Source of the DNA: Nocardioides cremeus | GTDB lineage: Bacteria; Actinomycetota; Actinomycetes; Propionibacteriales; Nocardioidaceae | DNA: 64,000 nucleotides | Reading direction: 5' to 3' | NCBI RefSeq assembly: GCF_030518195.1 | Contig: NZ_JAULSC010000008.1 | Span: 1-64,000, forward strand | Shown: positions 18,008 to 26,876 of the stretch, one piece after another | Position numbering within the stretch: the stretch's first letter is position 1 | How the letters are laid out: every line of letters starts with the position of its first letter | Program-made: the position numbers and the translations under genes | Notes under the pieces: model-generated | Database searches by the model: none | Seen by the model: only the letters and a program-made list of their open reading frames with translations | Told to the model about the DNA's origin: nothing

Positions 18008-18107
18008 ACCCGGCGCCAGTTCCCGCCGAGCCGGCGCTACTTCCCGCCGAGCCGACGCCAGTTCCAGGAACTGGCGCCGGCTCGCGAGGAACTGGTGCCG
18101 GCTCGCG
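18008..18107. repeat. 21-bp tandem repeats, three plus-strand and two minus-strand units (site A)
   Basis: Units at 18010-18030, 18031-18051 and 18052-18065 (last one partial) read CCGGCGCCAGTTCCCGCCG or close variants on the plus strand. Units at 18066-18086 and 18087-18107 are the same motif on the minus strand. The two sets meet at 18065/18066 to form a 13-bp stem with one mismatch around the loop CCAGG. The plus units follow the xerC stop and the minus units follow the stop of the convergent M23 gene. The hairpin may end both transcripts. Confidence 0.85.
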
Positions 18108-18108
18108 G

Positions 18109-18684
18109 TCACCCGAGCGCAGCGAGGCGGTCCAGGACGGCTCGGTACGGGGTGTCGAACGGAACCGGCGCGGGGGCTGCGGTCCAGAGGGGGAGCAGGC
18201 GGACCGGGCCGAGGCCGACCAGGCGCAGCGGGTCGAGGTAGGTGTCGCCGGCCGGGCCGCTCTCGATCCAGCCCCAGTGCAGGCAGGTGCGCGGCAGGCA
18301 GTGCGACGGGGCGACCTCGAGCCGGCCGAGGACCTCGCCGGCGGCCACCGGCTCGCCCACCGCGAGGCTGCCCGCCACCGGCTCGTACGTCGTGCGCGTC
18401 GGTCCGTGGGCGACCACGACGACGCCGCGGCCCGCGATCCGTCCCGAGAAGGAGATCTCGCCCGCGAGCGCCGCGCGCACCGGCTGGCCGGGCCGGCCCA
18501 GCAGGTCGACGCCCCGGTGGCCGGGGCCGTAGGGCGAGGACGGGGCTTCGAAGCCGGCGACCACCTCGGGGTCGGGGCGCAGCGGCCAGGTGCCCACCGG
18601 ATCGGGCTCGACGGCGTGGCCCGCGGCGGGCAGCAGGGTGGTGAGGAGAACGGCGAGCAGGGCGGCGACAAGAGACGAGATCAC
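18109..18684 (-). CDS. Secreted M23 (LytM-like) peptidase homologue, possibly inactive
   Basis: A 191-residue protein with a signal peptide (hydrophobic residues 4-20, likely cleavage after GHA). It has one LytM domain with the zinc-ligand pattern GHRGVD (His56, Asp60). In the second motif, normally HxH, the sequence is CLH: Cys134 replaces the catalytic histidine while ligand His136 remains. The same CLHWG form occurs in other actinobacterial M23 proteins. It may therefore be weakly active or act as an activator of other cell-wall hydrolases, as degenerate LytM factors do. The start is GTG at 18684, divergent from rpsB. Confidence 0.82.
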   Translation of the reverse strand: MISSLVAALLAVLLTTLLPAAGHAVEPDPVGTWPLRPDPEVVAGFEAPSSPYGPGHRGVDLLGRPGQPVRAALAGEISFSGRIAGRGVVVVAHGPTRTTYEPVAGSLAVGEPVAAGEVLGRLEVAPSHCLPRTCLHWGWIESGPAGDTYLDPLRLVGLGPVRLLPLWTAAPAPVPFDTPYRAVLDRLAALG

Positions 18685-19100
18685 CGGGCCAGGGTGGGCG
18701 CGGGGAGCGCCGGCCGCGCGGGGCCGGGACCGGGGTGGGGACGGTGCGGCAGGATGGTCGGGCTGTGCACGCGAGCCGGCCCGCGACGGATTCGCTGGTG
18801 GGGCCCGGGCTGGCGTACGCTGGCGGACGCAATCCTCAGGGATTGACTTCGCACGTCCGCAGACCGCGACACGCCTCCGCGAGGAGGGGTGGCCACCCGT
18901 GGGCGACGATCCTCGGTCCCGGACCGACAGGCGCGAGCCTGGAGAGCCGGGTCGGGTCGCGCGCAGACGTCAGGGCGACCGGCACCCGCCGGCCGCATCG
19001 AACCGTAAACCACCACCGGAGCACGACACCGGTGCGTCCTGGCCGCAAGGCACCAAGGACGCCACCAGCGGTGCCGGCTCCAGCACAGGAGATCACCACC
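18685..19100 (+). promoter_or_regulatory. Divergent promoter region and long rpsB leader
   Basis: This 416-base gap holds no convincing gene. TACGCT at 18816-18821 is a likely -10 and gives rpsB a leader of about 270 bases. The leader contains short GC-rich hairpins, for example CCTCCGCGAGGAGG near 18873. AGGAG at 19087-19091 is the rpsB ribosome-binding site. Such a long leader suggests autoregulation by S2, but this is inference. The left end should hold the promoter of the minus-strand M23 gene, which could not be pinned down. Confidence 0.5.
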
Positions 19101-20069
19101 ATGGCAGTCGTGACCATGCGCCAGCTCCTCGAGAGCGGCGTCCACTTCGGGCACCAGACCCGTCGCTGGAACCCCAAGATGAAGCGCTTCATCATGACCG
19201 AGCGCAACGGCATCTACATCATCGACCTGCAGCAGTCGCTGAGCTACATCGACCGCTCGTACGCCTTCATCAAGGAGACCGTCGCCAAGGGCGGCACCGT
19301 GATGTTCGTGGGCACCAAGAAGCAGGCCCAGGAGGCGATCGCCGAGCAGGCGACCCGCGTCGGGATGCCCTACGTCAACCAGCGCTGGCTGGGCGGCATG
19401 CTCACCAACTTCCAGACCGTGCACCAGCGGATCAACCGCCTCAAGGAGCTCGACGAGGTCGACTTCGACGCCGTCGCCGGCTCGGGTCGCACCAAGAAGG
19501 AGCTCCTGCAGATGAAGCGGGAGCGCGACAAGCTCGACCGCACCCTGGGCGGCATCCGCGAGATGGGCCGCGTGCCCTCCGCCGTGTGGATCGTCGACAC
19601 CAAGAAGGAGCACCTCGCCGTCGAGGAGGCCCGCAAGCTCCGGATCCCGATCATCGGCATCCTGGACACCAACTGCGACCCCGACGAGGTCGACTTCCCG
19701 ATCCCGGGCAACGACGACGCGATCCGTGCGGTCGGCCTGCTGACCCGGGTCATCGCCGACGCCGTGGCCGAGGGCCTGATCGCCCGCGGCGGTGGCAAGA
19801 GCGAGGGTGCCGCCTCCGGCACCACCGACGAGCCGCTGGCCGAGTGGGAGCGCGAGCTCCTCGCCGGTGAGGCCGAGAAGGCCGCCGAGAGCGCCACCAA
19901 GGCCGACGACACCGCGGCCTCCGAGGCCACCGGCGCGTCGTCCGAGGCCGCTGCCTCCGACGAGGCCGCCGCCGAGGCGACCGAGGCCCCCGTGGCCCCC
20001 GAGGCCACCGAGGCCGAGCCCGCCAAGGACGAGACCAAGGACGAGTCCAAGGACGAGGCCAAGGCCTGA
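19101..20069 (+). CDS. rpsB: 30S ribosomal protein S2 with acidic C-terminal extension
   Basis: S2 binds late to the small subunit and is needed for S1 docking. The first 235 or so residues are canonical ([40 protein letters not shown]). They are followed by about 85 residues of Ala/Glu/Asp/Thr-rich sequence ending [14 protein letters not shown], giving 322 residues in all. The ATG at 19101 yields the family N terminus [10 protein letters not shown] and has AGGAG upstream. It leads the rpsB-tsf pair. Confidence 0.96.
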   Translation: MAVVTMRQLLESGVHFGHQTRRWNPKMKRFIMTERNGIYIIDLQQSLSYIDRSYAFIKETVAKGGTVMFVGTKKQAQEAIAEQATRVGMPYVNQRWLGGMLTNFQTVHQRINRLKELDEVDFDAVAGSGRTKKELLQMKRERDKLDRTLGGIREMGRVPSAVWIVDTKKEHLAVEEARKLRIPIIGILDTNCDPDEVDFPIPGNDDAIRAVGLLTRVIADAVAEGLIARGGGKSEGAASGTTDEPLAEWERELLAGEAEKAAESATKADDTAASEATGASSEAAASDEAAAEATEAPVAPEATEAEPAKDETKDESKDEAKA

Positions 20070-20083
20070 CCTCTCCGTGCTGA

Positions 20084-20121
20084 CCGCCGTCCGCGGGCCC
20101 TCCGGGGCTCGCGGACGGCGG
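20084..20121. terminator. Hairpin between rpsB and tsf
   Basis: CCGCCGTCCGCG (20084-20095) pairs perfectly with 20110-20121, and the inner GGCCC/GGGCT adds five more pairs around TCCG, giving a 17-bp stem with a tetraloop. A second palindrome, CGGGGATCTCCCCG, follows at 20127-20140. There is no T run. It would reduce read-through from rpsB to tsf. Confidence 0.65.
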
Positions 20122-20177
20122 CACGCCGGGGATCTCCCCGCTACTCCACCACTTTCTCTTCGAGGGACGGAACGTCA

Positions 20178-20990
20178 ATGACGAACATCTCCGCGGCCGA
20201 CGTCAAGAAGCTCCGCGAGCAGACCGGCGCCGGCATGATGGACTGCAAGAAGGCGCTGACCGAGGCCGACGGCGACCTGGACAAGGCCGTCGAGATCCTG
20301 CGGGTCAAGGGCGAGGCCAAGGCCGCCAAGCGCGGCGCCGAGCGTGAGGCCTCCTCGGGCCTGGTCGTCACCTCCGGCAACGCGCTGGTCGAGATGCGCT
20401 CCGAGACCGACTTCGTCGCCAAGAACGACGACTTCGTCGCGGCCGCCGAGAAGATCGCCGCCGCCGCCGACGCCGCCAAGGCCGGCGACACCGAGGCGCT
20501 CAAGGCCGTCGAGCTCGACGGCAAGACCGTCGGCGAGGTCGTCGAGCAGCTCGCCATCACCATCGGCGAGAAGATCGAGCTCGGTCGCGTGGCCTACTTC
20601 GAGGGCCCCGTCGTAACCTACATGCACAAGCGTGCCGCCGACCTGCCGCCCGCCGTGGGCGTCCTGGTCGAGTACGACGGCTCCGACGAGGCCGCGCGCG
20701 GCGCCGCGATGCAGATCGCCGCGATGCGTCCGCAGTACCTCAGCCGCGACGAGGTCCCCGCCGACGTCGTCGAGTCGGAGCGCTCCATCGCCGAGCAGAA
20801 GTCGCGCGAGGAGGGTAAGCCCGAGCAGGCGATCGCCAAGATCACCGAGGGCCGGGTGAACGGCTTCTTCAAGGAGGTCGTCCTGCTCGAGCAGCCGTCG
20901 GTGACCGAGGCCAAGAAGAGCGTGGAGGCCGTCCTCAAGGAGGCCGGCACCACCCTCAAGCGCTTCGCCCGCTTCGAGGTCGGTGCCTGA
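20178..20990 (+). CDS. tsf: Elongation factor Ts
   Basis: EF-Ts recycles EF-Tu by GDP release. The 270-residue protein has the N-terminal UBA-like helix bundle ([20 protein letters not shown]) and the EF-Tu-binding core with [10 protein letters not shown]. It ends [14 protein letters not shown]. Start ATG follows GAGGGACGG. It lies 108 bases after rpsB, beyond a strong hairpin. Confidence 0.97.
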   Translation: MTNISAADVKKLREQTGAGMMDCKKALTEADGDLDKAVEILRVKGEAKAAKRGAEREASSGLVVTSGNALVEMRSETDFVAKNDDFVAAAEKIAAAADAAKAGDTEALKAVELDGKTVGEVVEQLAITIGEKIELGRVAYFEGPVVTYMHKRAADLPPAVGVLVEYDGSDEAARGAAMQIAAMRPQYLSRDEVPADVVESERSIAEQKSREEGKPEQAIAKITEGRVNGFFKEVVLLEQPSVTEAKKSVEAVLKEAGTTLKRFARFEVGA

Positions 20991-21006
20991 GAGGCGCATG
21001 ATCCGC

Positions 21007-21075
21007 TAGGTTGCACCTGACGCCAAGGAGGCCGGTCCGCTTGATCCCCCACCAGATGGATCAACGGGCCGGCCT
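21007..21075 (+). promoter_or_regulatory. Putative promoter and hairpin in front of pyrH
   Basis: TAGGTT at 21007-21012 resembles a -10 box. Seventeen bases on, a long hairpin begins: outer stem 21029-21039 with 21065-21075 (11 bp, one T-G wobble), a bulged C, inner stem TTGATCC/GGATCAA (21041-21047, 21058-21064) and a 10-base loop. It may be the terminator of rpsB-tsf, or, given the box just before it, an attenuator in the pyrH leader. Ribosome-binding site GAAGGGAA follows at about 21099. Confidence 0.55.
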
Positions 21076-21111
21076 TCGTGCTGTGCCCACACCCCTATGA
21101 AGGGAACCCCG

Positions 21112-21828
21112 ATGACCCAGCAGTACCAGCGTGTTCTTCTCAAGCTCTCCGGCGAGGTCTTCGGCGGCGGCAAGGTCGGTGTCGACCCCGACGTGGTGCA
21201 GAAGATCGCCACCGACGTCGCCGAGGTCGCCCGCTCGGGCGTGCAGATCGCCGTCGTCACCGGCGGCGGCAACTTCTTCCGCGGCGCCGAGCTGCAGCAG
21301 CGCGGCATGGACCGCGTCCGCGCCGACTACATGGGCATGCTCGGCATCGTGATGAACTGCCTGGCGCTGCAGGACTTCCTCGAGAAGATGGGCGTCGAGA
21401 CCCGGGTGCAGACCGCGATCACGATGGGCCAGGTCGCCGAGCCCTACGTGCCGCGCCGCGCGATCCGGCACATGGAGAAGGGGCGCGTGGTCATCTTCGG
21501 CGCCGGCATGGGCATGCCGTTCTTCTCCACCGACACCGTCGCGGTCCAGCGCGCCCTCGAGAGCCGCTGCGACGCGGTCTTCTTCGCCAAGAGCGGCGTC
21601 GACGGCGTGTACGACGCCGACCCGCGCAAGGACCCGGGCGCGACCAAGTTCGACACCATCACCTACGCCGACGCCATCCAGCGCAACCTCGAGGTCGTCG
21701 ACCAGACCGCCTTCACCCTGTGCGCGGAGAACAAGCTGCCGATGGTGGTCTTCGGCATGGAGCCCGAGGGCAACATCCCCCGCGTGCTCAAGGGTGAGAA
21801 GATCGGCACGCTGGTCAGCGCCGACTGA
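21112..21828 (+). CDS. pyrH: UMP kinase
   Basis: PyrH phosphorylates UMP to UDP in pyrimidine nucleotide synthesis. The 238-residue product belongs to the amino-acid-kinase family: KLSGEVFGG for phosphate binding, [10 protein letters not shown], the UMP-binding segment [11 protein letters not shown] and [13 protein letters not shown]. The ATG at 21112 was chosen over an in-frame ATG at 21097 because AAGGGAA lies just upstream of the former. pyrH and frr form the usual pair. Confidence 0.96.
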   Translation: MTQQYQRVLLKLSGEVFGGGKVGVDPDVVQKIATDVAEVARSGVQIAVVTGGGNFFRGAELQQRGMDRVRADYMGMLGIVMNCLALQDFLEKMGVETRVQTAITMGQVAEPYVPRRAIRHMEKGRVVIFGAGMGMPFFSTDTVAVQRALESRCDAVFFAKSGVDGVYDADPRKDPGATKFDTITYADAIQRNLEVVDQTAFTLCAENKLPMVVFGMEPEGNIPRVLKGEKIGTLVSAD

Positions 21829-21873
21829 CCTCTCCCGCCCAGCCCGACGTACGCGACGAACCCAGGAGCAGCC

Positions 21874-22431
21874 GTGATCAACGACATCCTCAACGAGGCC
21901 GACACCAAGATGAGCAAGTCGGTGGAGGCGACCCGCGAGGAGTTCGCTGCCATCCGCGCCGGGCGTGCCCATCCCTCGATGTTCTCCAAGATCGTCGTGG
22001 ACTACTACGGCTCGCCGACGCCGCTGCAGCAGCTGGCCTCCTTCACCGCCCCCGAGGCGCGCGTCATCCTGATCGCGCCCTTCGACCAGAGCGCGATGAA
22101 GGCTATCGAGCGGGCTATCCGCGACTCCGACCTGGGCGTCAACCCCGCCGACGACGGCAAGGTGATCCGCTGCAACTTCCCGGAGCTGACCGAGGAGCGC
22201 CGCAAGGAGTACATCAAGGTCGCGCGCACCAAGGCCGAGGACGGCCGGGTCGCGGTGCGCAACCTGCGCCGCTCGGCCAAGCAGGGCCTGGAGAAGCTCG
22301 AGAAGGACGGCGAGGTCGGCAAGGACGACGTCACGGGCGCGGAGAAGAAGCTCGACGTCACCACCAAGAAGCACACCGACGCCATCGACGAGATGCTCAA
22401 GAACAAGGAAGCCGAGCTGCTGGAGGTCTGA
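21874..22431 (+). CDS. frr: Ribosome recycling factor
   Basis: RRF splits post-termination ribosomes together with EF-G. The 185-residue protein is canonical in length and sequence: MSKSVEATREEFAAIRAGRA, YYGSPTPLQQLASF and KVARTKAEDGRVAVRNLRR. The GTG start is preceded by CAGGAGCAGCC. An 8-bp palindrome (22422-22438) covers the stop codon. Confidence 0.97.
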   Translation: MINDILNEADTKMSKSVEATREEFAAIRAGRAHPSMFSKIVVDYYGSPTPLQQLASFTAPEARVILIAPFDQSAMKAIERAIRDSDLGVNPADDGKVIRCNFPELTEERRKEYIKVARTKAEDGRVAVRNLRRSAKQGLEKLEKDGEVGKDDVTGAEKKLDVTTKKHTDAIDEMLKNKEAELLEV

Positions 22432-22447
22432 GACCTCCCTGCTCCCG

Positions 22448-23350
22448 ATGCCGATGACGAACCCCACGCCTCCGTCCGGCGCGCCCACGGGCACGCCGCC
22501 CGTCAAGGACCACGGCCGGGCCGGCCGTGACCTGCGCGCCGCCTTCACCTCGGCCTTCCTGCTGATCGGGGCGATCCTCGCCTCGTTGCTGCTGTGGAAG
22601 ACCGCCTTCATGGTGATCGTGGTCGCGGCGGTCGTGGTGGCCATCTGGGAGCTGGGCCGGGGGCTGGGCGCCAAGGACATCGACCTGCCCGAGGAGCCGC
22701 TGATGCTCGGCGGCGCGGTGATGGTCGTGGTCGCCTACGTCTTCGGGGCCGACGCCCTGGTGACGGCCACCGCCGTCACCGCCCTGGTCACCATGCTGTG
22801 GCTGCTGCGCCGCGGCATCGACGGCTACGTGCAGAACGCCACCGCCTCGCTGTTCACCCTGGTCTACGTGCCGTTCCTGGGCGCCTTCGTGGCGCTGCTG
22901 CTGCGCGAGGGCGGGCTCTACGGCGGCGGGTTCGAGAACGACGGGGTGCGCGGCATCATCGTCTTCATCGCCGTCACGGTGCTCTCCGACACCGGCGGGT
23001 ACGCCTTCGGGGTGCTCTTCGGCAAGCACCCGATGGCCCCGGTGATCTCGCCCAAGAAGTCGTGGGAGGGCTTCGCCGGCTCGGTCGTCTTCAGTGTCGC
23101 TGCCGGCATCGTGGCGATGGTCTGGCTGCTCGACGGGCGCTGGTGGGTCGGCATCTTCCTCGGCCTCATCGTCGCGGTGATGGCCACCCTCGGCGACCTG
23201 TGCGAGTCGGTCGTCAAGCGCGACCTCGGCATCAAGGACATGAGCCAGGTGATCCCCGGCCACGGCGGGCTGATGGACCGGCTCGACTCGCTGCTGGCCA
23301 CGATCGCCCCGGTGTGGCTGCTGCTGTACCACCTGGTCTTCCGGGCGTGA
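22448..23350 (+). CDS. cdsA: Phosphatidate cytidylyltransferase (CDP-diacylglycerol synthase)
   Basis: CdsA makes CDP-diacylglycerol from phosphatidate and CTP, the branch point for all bacterial phospholipids. The 300-residue protein has a Pro/Gly-rich cytoplasmic start, about seven or eight membrane segments and the family signature near the C terminus (CESVVKRDLGIKDMSQVIPG followed by HGG.MDR.D). An ATG six bases downstream is an equally possible start. It follows frr by 16 bases, so pyrH-frr-cdsA is likely one transcript. Confidence 0.94.
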   Translation: MPMTNPTPPSGAPTGTPPVKDHGRAGRDLRAAFTSAFLLIGAILASLLLWKTAFMVIVVAAVVVAIWELGRGLGAKDIDLPEEPLMLGGAVMVVVAYVFGADALVTATAVTALVTMLWLLRRGIDGYVQNATASLFTLVYVPFLGAFVALLLREGGLYGGGFENDGVRGIIVFIAVTVLSDTGGYAFGVLFGKHPMAPVISPKKSWEGFAGSVVFSVAAGIVAMVWLLDGRWWVGIFLGLIVAVMATLGDLCESVVKRDLGIKDMSQVIPGHGGLMDRLDSLLATIAPVWLLLYHLVFRA

Positions 23351-23895
23351 GCCTGCACCTGGTCCGCCACGGGCGCCCCCTGGTCGAGCCCGCCCTGCCC
23401 GCCGCCCGCTGGGAGCTCGACCCGGCCGGCTTCGACGACGTGTGGGCGCTGCGCGAGTCGGGCCGGCTGCCGCGGCACGCGGTCTGGTTCTGCTCGCCCG
23501 AGCCCAAGGCGGTGGCCACCGCCCAGCTGCTCACCGAGGGCGAGGTCGGCGTCGTCGACGACCTGCGCGAGCACGAGCGCGGGGCCGGCTGGGTCGAGGA
23601 CTTCGCCGGCACGGTCGAGCGGGCCTTCGCCGAGCCCGACCGGGCGGCGTACGACGGGTGGGAGCCGTTGGCGCGCTGCCGCGAGCGGGTGGGCGCCGCC
23701 GTGCGCCGCATCGCCGACGTGCACCGCGACGAGGACGTCGTGCTGGTGGGGCACGGCACAGCCTGGACCCTGGCGGTGGCCGAGCTGACCGGGCGCCCGC
23801 CCGACCTCGAGCGCTGGCGCGACCTCGCGATGCCCGACGTGCTGGTGGTGCCCGACGTGCCTGAGGGGCCCGGCAGCGCCCGGGTGGGAGGATGA
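23347..23895 (+). CDS. Histidine phosphatase family protein
   Basis: A 182-residue member of the phosphoglycerate-mutase-like histidine phosphatases. The catalytic RHG motif is at residues 7-9 (LVRHGRP, nucleophile His8). FCSPEPKAVATAQLL carries the Arg/Pro loop in altered form, and the second histidine is in LVGHGTAW. Substrate unknown. Its GTG start overlaps the cdsA stop as GTGA, so it is translated with cdsA. Confidence 0.82.
   Translation: MSLHLVRHGRPLVEPALPAARWELDPAGFDDVWALRESGRLPRHAVWFCSPEPKAVATAQLLTEGEVGVVDDLREHERGAGWVEDFAGTVERAFAEPDRAAYDGWEPLARCRERVGAAVRRIADVHRDEDVVLVGHGTAWTLAVAELTGRPPDLERWRDLAMPDVLVVPDVPEGPGSARVGG
23888..23893 (+). promoter_or_regulatory. Possible leaderless -10 box (GAGGAT)
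   Basis: GAGGAT lies six bases before the ATG at 23900, within the end of the phosphatase gene. It has the A at position 2 and T at position 6 seen in the other leaderless promoters here, but GAGGATGAGG could instead act as a ribosome-binding site. Confidence 0.3.
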
Positions 23896-23899
23896 GGTC

Positions 23900-24256
23900 A
23901 TGGTGACCACGGACGACCAGGCTGCGCCGCCGGCGGGCGACACGGCGTCGCGGCCCAGCTGGTGGCACCGCGACCACCCGGTCTTCACGCCGCTGGCCGG
24001 CTTCTTCGCCGGCCTGCTCTTCGTGCTGCTGGTGCCGTCGGTCTACGCGGGCGTGCTCAGCGCGCTCGCCGACGACGAGACGACCTCGCGCCTGTTCCCC
24101 TTCGTCCTGGTGGCGCTGGCCCTGCCGGTGGGGCTGGCGATCGCGCCGCACACGCGCCGCTTCGGGCGCTACATGCTGCTGGGCGTGGTCTCCACTGCGG
24201 TGGTGGTGCTGGGCGTGGCCGCGCTGGTGGTCTGGTTCCTGGTCAGCCGCGCTTGA
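23900..24256 (+). CDS. Small membrane protein of unknown function
   Basis: A 118-residue protein that I do not recognise as a named family. It has a hydrophilic N terminus of about 30 residues with WWHRDHP, then three predicted membrane helices (about 33-52, 66-84 and 92-115) with the basic loop PHTRRFGRY between the second and third. It is close behind the histidine phosphatase and ahead of the glycerol operon. Codon use is like its neighbours, so it is probably a true gene. Confidence 0.65.
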   Translation: MVTTDDQAAPPAGDTASRPSWWHRDHPVFTPLAGFFAGLLFVLLVPSVYAGVLSALADDETTSRLFPFVLVALALPVGLAIAPHTRRFGRYMLLGVVSTAVVVLGVAALVVWFLVSRA

Positions 24257-24277
24257 GCGCGCCCTGCTCGCGGCAGG

Positions 24278-24327
24278 TGTGACCGGTGCTCGGGGTGGGT
24301 AGACGGGTGTGACCACCACCACACCCG
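24278..24327 (+). promoter_or_regulatory. glp operon promoter with operator-like inverted repeat
   Basis: TGTGAC (24278-24283) and TAGACG (24300-24305) are spaced 16 bases apart and form a plausible promoter. An inverted repeat CGGGTGTG-N8-CACACCCG at 24304-24327 overlaps the expected transcription start and is a good candidate for a repressor site, for example of a GlpR/GylR-type regulator. No such regulator gene is in the window. The glpF ribosome-binding site CGGAGG is at 24344-24349. Confidence 0.5.
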
Positions 24328-24354
24328 GTTGCATCGCCCTACTCGGAGGCCACG

Positions 24355-25248
24355 ATGTCGCGCAGCAGGAGACCCGCTCTCGTGGGGGAGATGTGTGCCG
24401 AGTTCGCCGGCACCATGATCCTCATCCTCTTCGGTGTGGGCGTCGTCGCCCAGGTCGCCACCAGCCAGGACGGGGTGCTGGGCGACCACGACTCGATCGC
24501 CTGGGCGTGGGGGCTCGGCGTGACCCTCGGCGTCTACGTCGCAGCGCGGCTGTCAGGGGCCCACCTCAACCCGGCCGTGACCCTGGCGCTGGCGGTCTTC
24601 AAGGGCTTCTCGTGGCGCAAGGTGCTGCCCTACACCCTCGCCCAGACGCTGGGTGCGTTCGTGGCCGCGCTGATCGTGCGTGCGTCGTACGCCGACCTGA
24701 TCGCCGCCATCGACCCCGAGCACACCATCGCCACCCAGGGCATCTTCTCGACCCTGCCCGGCAACGGGGTGGCCGACGTGAGCATCACCAGCGCGTTCGT
24801 CGACCAGGTGGTGGGCACCGCCCTGCTGGTCTTCCTGATCTTCGCGCTGACCTCGGCGTGGAACAACCCGCCGATGGCCAACCTGGGGCCCTTCGTGATC
24901 GGGCTGGTCGTGGTGGCCATCGGGATGGCCTGGGGCGCCAACGCCGGCTACGCGATCAACCCGGCCCGCGACTTCGGGCCGCGCATCGCCTCGCTGATCA
25001 CCGGCTACGGGGGAGCGATGCGCGACCAGAACGGCTACCTCTACTTCTGGCTGCCGATCGTCGCGCCGCTGCTCGGCGGTCTCGTCGGTGGCGCGCTCTT
25101 CAAGCTCCTGGTGGATGACCACCTCACCGACCCCGACGAGGAGCAGACTGAGCAGGTGACCCCCGACGGCGGCCGCGAGGCCGTCGGCGAGCCCATCCCC
25201 GAGCCCCAGGCACAGCCCGAGCGCCAGGCGCAGCCCGCCGCCGGCTGA
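24355..25248 (+). CDS. glpF: Glycerol facilitator (aquaglyceroporin)
   Basis: A channel of the MIP family for glycerol uptake. The 297-residue protein has six membrane helices and two NPA boxes, HLNPAVTL and YAINPARDFGPR. The Asp after NPAR is typical of glycerol-conducting members as opposed to strict water channels. The C-terminal 40 residues are a hydrophilic Glu/Gln/Pro-rich tail (DPDEEQTEQ, then QAQPERQAQP). First gene of glpF-glpK-glpD. Confidence 0.94.
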   Translation: MSRSRRPALVGEMCAEFAGTMILILFGVGVVAQVATSQDGVLGDHDSIAWAWGLGVTLGVYVAARLSGAHLNPAVTLALAVFKGFSWRKVLPYTLAQTLGAFVAALIVRASYADLIAAIDPEHTIATQGIFSTLPGNGVADVSITSAFVDQVVGTALLVFLIFALTSAWNNPPMANLGPFVIGLVVVAIGMAWGANAGYAINPARDFGPRIASLITGYGGAMRDQNGYLYFWLPIVAPLLGGLVGGALFKLLVDDHLTDPDEEQTEQVTPDGGREAVGEPIPEPQAQPERQAQPAAG

Positions 25249-25250
25249 CC

Positions 25251-25290
25251 CACCGACCCGCACCGACCCGCACCGATCCGCACCGACGAG
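25251..25290 (+). repeat. Four 10-bp tandem repeats between glpF and glpK
   Basis: CACCGACCCG occurs at 25251-25260 and 25261-25270, CACCGATCCG at 25271-25280 and CACCGACGAG at 25281-25290. The last unit runs into the glpK ribosome-binding site GAGGAGAG. It may be replication slippage or a spacing/regulatory element. Confidence 0.7.
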
Positions 25291-25299
25291 GAGAGACCC

Positions 25300-26835
25300 G
25301 TGACCGAGGCCCAGGACAAGATCGAGTACGTCGGCGCCGTCGACCAGGGCACCACGAGCACCCGCTTCATGATCTTCGACCACGGCGGCGAGGAGGTCGC
25401 GCGCCACCAGCTCGAGCACGAGCAGGTGATGCCGCAGGCCGGGTGGGTCGAGCACGACCCGGTGGAGATCTGGGAGCGCACCCGCTCGGTGATCCAGAAG
25501 GCGATGGGCAAGGCCGGGGTGCAGGCCGACGACCTGTGCGCGGTGGGGATCACCAACCAGCGCGAGACGACCGTGGTGTGGAACCGGAGGACCGGCCGGC
25601 CCTACTACAACGCGATCGTGTGGCAGGACACCCGCACCGACAAGATCGCCTCCAAGCTCGAGCGCGACGGCCACGGCGACCTGATCCGGCACCGCGCCGG
25701 GCTGCCGCCGGCCACCTACTTCGCCGGCGGCAAGATCCAGTGGATCCTCGAGAACGTCGACGGGGTGCGCGAGGCAGCCGAGGCGGGCGACGCGATCTTC
25801 GGCACCACCGACTCCTGGCTGATCTGGAACCTCACCGGCGGCACCGACGGCGGGGTGCACGTCACCGACGTCACCAACGCCAGCCGCACGATGCTGATGG
25901 ACCTCGAGACCTGCGAGTGGGACGACGAGCTGCTCGGGCTCTTCGACATCCCGCGGCAGATGCTGCCCGAGATCCGCTCCTCCAGCGAGCCCGACGGCTA
26001 CGGCACGACCCGGGCGAACGGCCCCTTCGGCGGCGAGGTGCCGCTGACCGGCATCCTCGGCGACCAGCAGGCCGCCACCGTCGGGCAGGTCTGCTTCGAG
26101 CCGGGCGAGGCCAAGAACACCTACGGCACCGGCAACTTCATGCTGCTCAACACCGGCACCGAGCTGATCCGCTCCGAGCACGGGCTGCTGACCACCGTGT
26201 GCTACCGCTTCGGCAAGGACGCCCCGGTCTACGCGCTGGAGGGCTCGATCGCGGTGACCGGCTCGGCGGTGCAGTGGCTGCGCGACCAGCTCGGCATCAT
26301 CTCCGGCGCCTCGCAGAGCGAGTCGCTGGCCCGCCAGGTCGAGGACAACGGCGGCGTCTACTTCGTCCCCGCCTTCTCCGGCCTCTTCGCCCCGCACTGG
26401 CGCTCCGACGCCCGCGGCGCCATCGTCGGGCTCTCGCGCTACAACACCAACGCCCACGTCGCCCGGGCCACGCTCGAGGCGATCGCCTACCAGAGCTGCG
26501 ACGTGGCCGCGGCCATGGAGCAGGACTCCGGCGTGAAGCTCGAGGTGCTCAAGGTCGACGGCGGCGTGACGGCCAACGAGCTGTGCATGCAGATCCAGGC
26601 CGACACCCTCGGGGTCGAGGTGAGCCGGCCGGTGCTCGCCGAGACGACCTGCCTCGGAGCGGCGTACGCCGCCGGGCTCGCGGTGGGCTTCTGGTCGGGA
26701 ACCGACGAGCTGCGCAAGAACTGGAACGAGGGCCGGCGCTGGTCGCCGCAGTGGAGCGACGAGCAGCGCGCCGCGGGCCACGCGCAGTGGACCAAGGCCG
26801 TGCAGCGCACCCTCGACTGGGTCGACGTCGACTGA
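25300..26835 (+). CDS. glpK: Glycerol kinase
   Basis: GlpK phosphorylates glycerol to glycerol-3-phosphate with ATP. The 511-residue protein has the FGGY-kinase opening [15 protein letters not shown], the substrate-binding segment [10 protein letters not shown] and the C-terminal [14 protein letters not shown] with [10 protein letters not shown]. Length is typical. The start is GTG with GAGGAGAG just upstream. It lies in the operon with glpF and glpD. Confidence 0.97.
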   Translation: MTEAQDKIEYVGAVDQGTTSTRFMIFDHGGEEVARHQLEHEQVMPQAGWVEHDPVEIWERTRSVIQKAMGKAGVQADDLCAVGITNQRETTVVWNRRTGRPYYNAIVWQDTRTDKIASKLERDGHGDLIRHRAGLPPATYFAGGKIQWILENVDGVREAAEAGDAIFGTTDSWLIWNLTGGTDGGVHVTDVTNASRTMLMDLETCEWDDELLGLFDIPRQMLPEIRSSSEPDGYGTTRANGPFGGEVPLTGILGDQQAATVGQVCFEPGEAKNTYGTGNFMLLNTGTELIRSEHGLLTTVCYRFGKDAPVYALEGSIAVTGSAVQWLRDQLGIISGASQSESLARQVEDNGGVYFVPAFSGLFAPHWRSDARGAIVGLSRYNTNAHVARATLEAIAYQSCDVAAAMEQDSGVKLEVLKVDGGVTANELCMQIQADTLGVEVSRPVLAETTCLGAAYAAGLAVGFWSGTDELRKNWNEGRRWSPQWSDEQRAAGHAQWTKAVQRTLDWVDVD

Positions 26836-26876
26836 GCTGCGCGCGTCCGCCTTGACCCGCCACGGAGAGTAGGACC

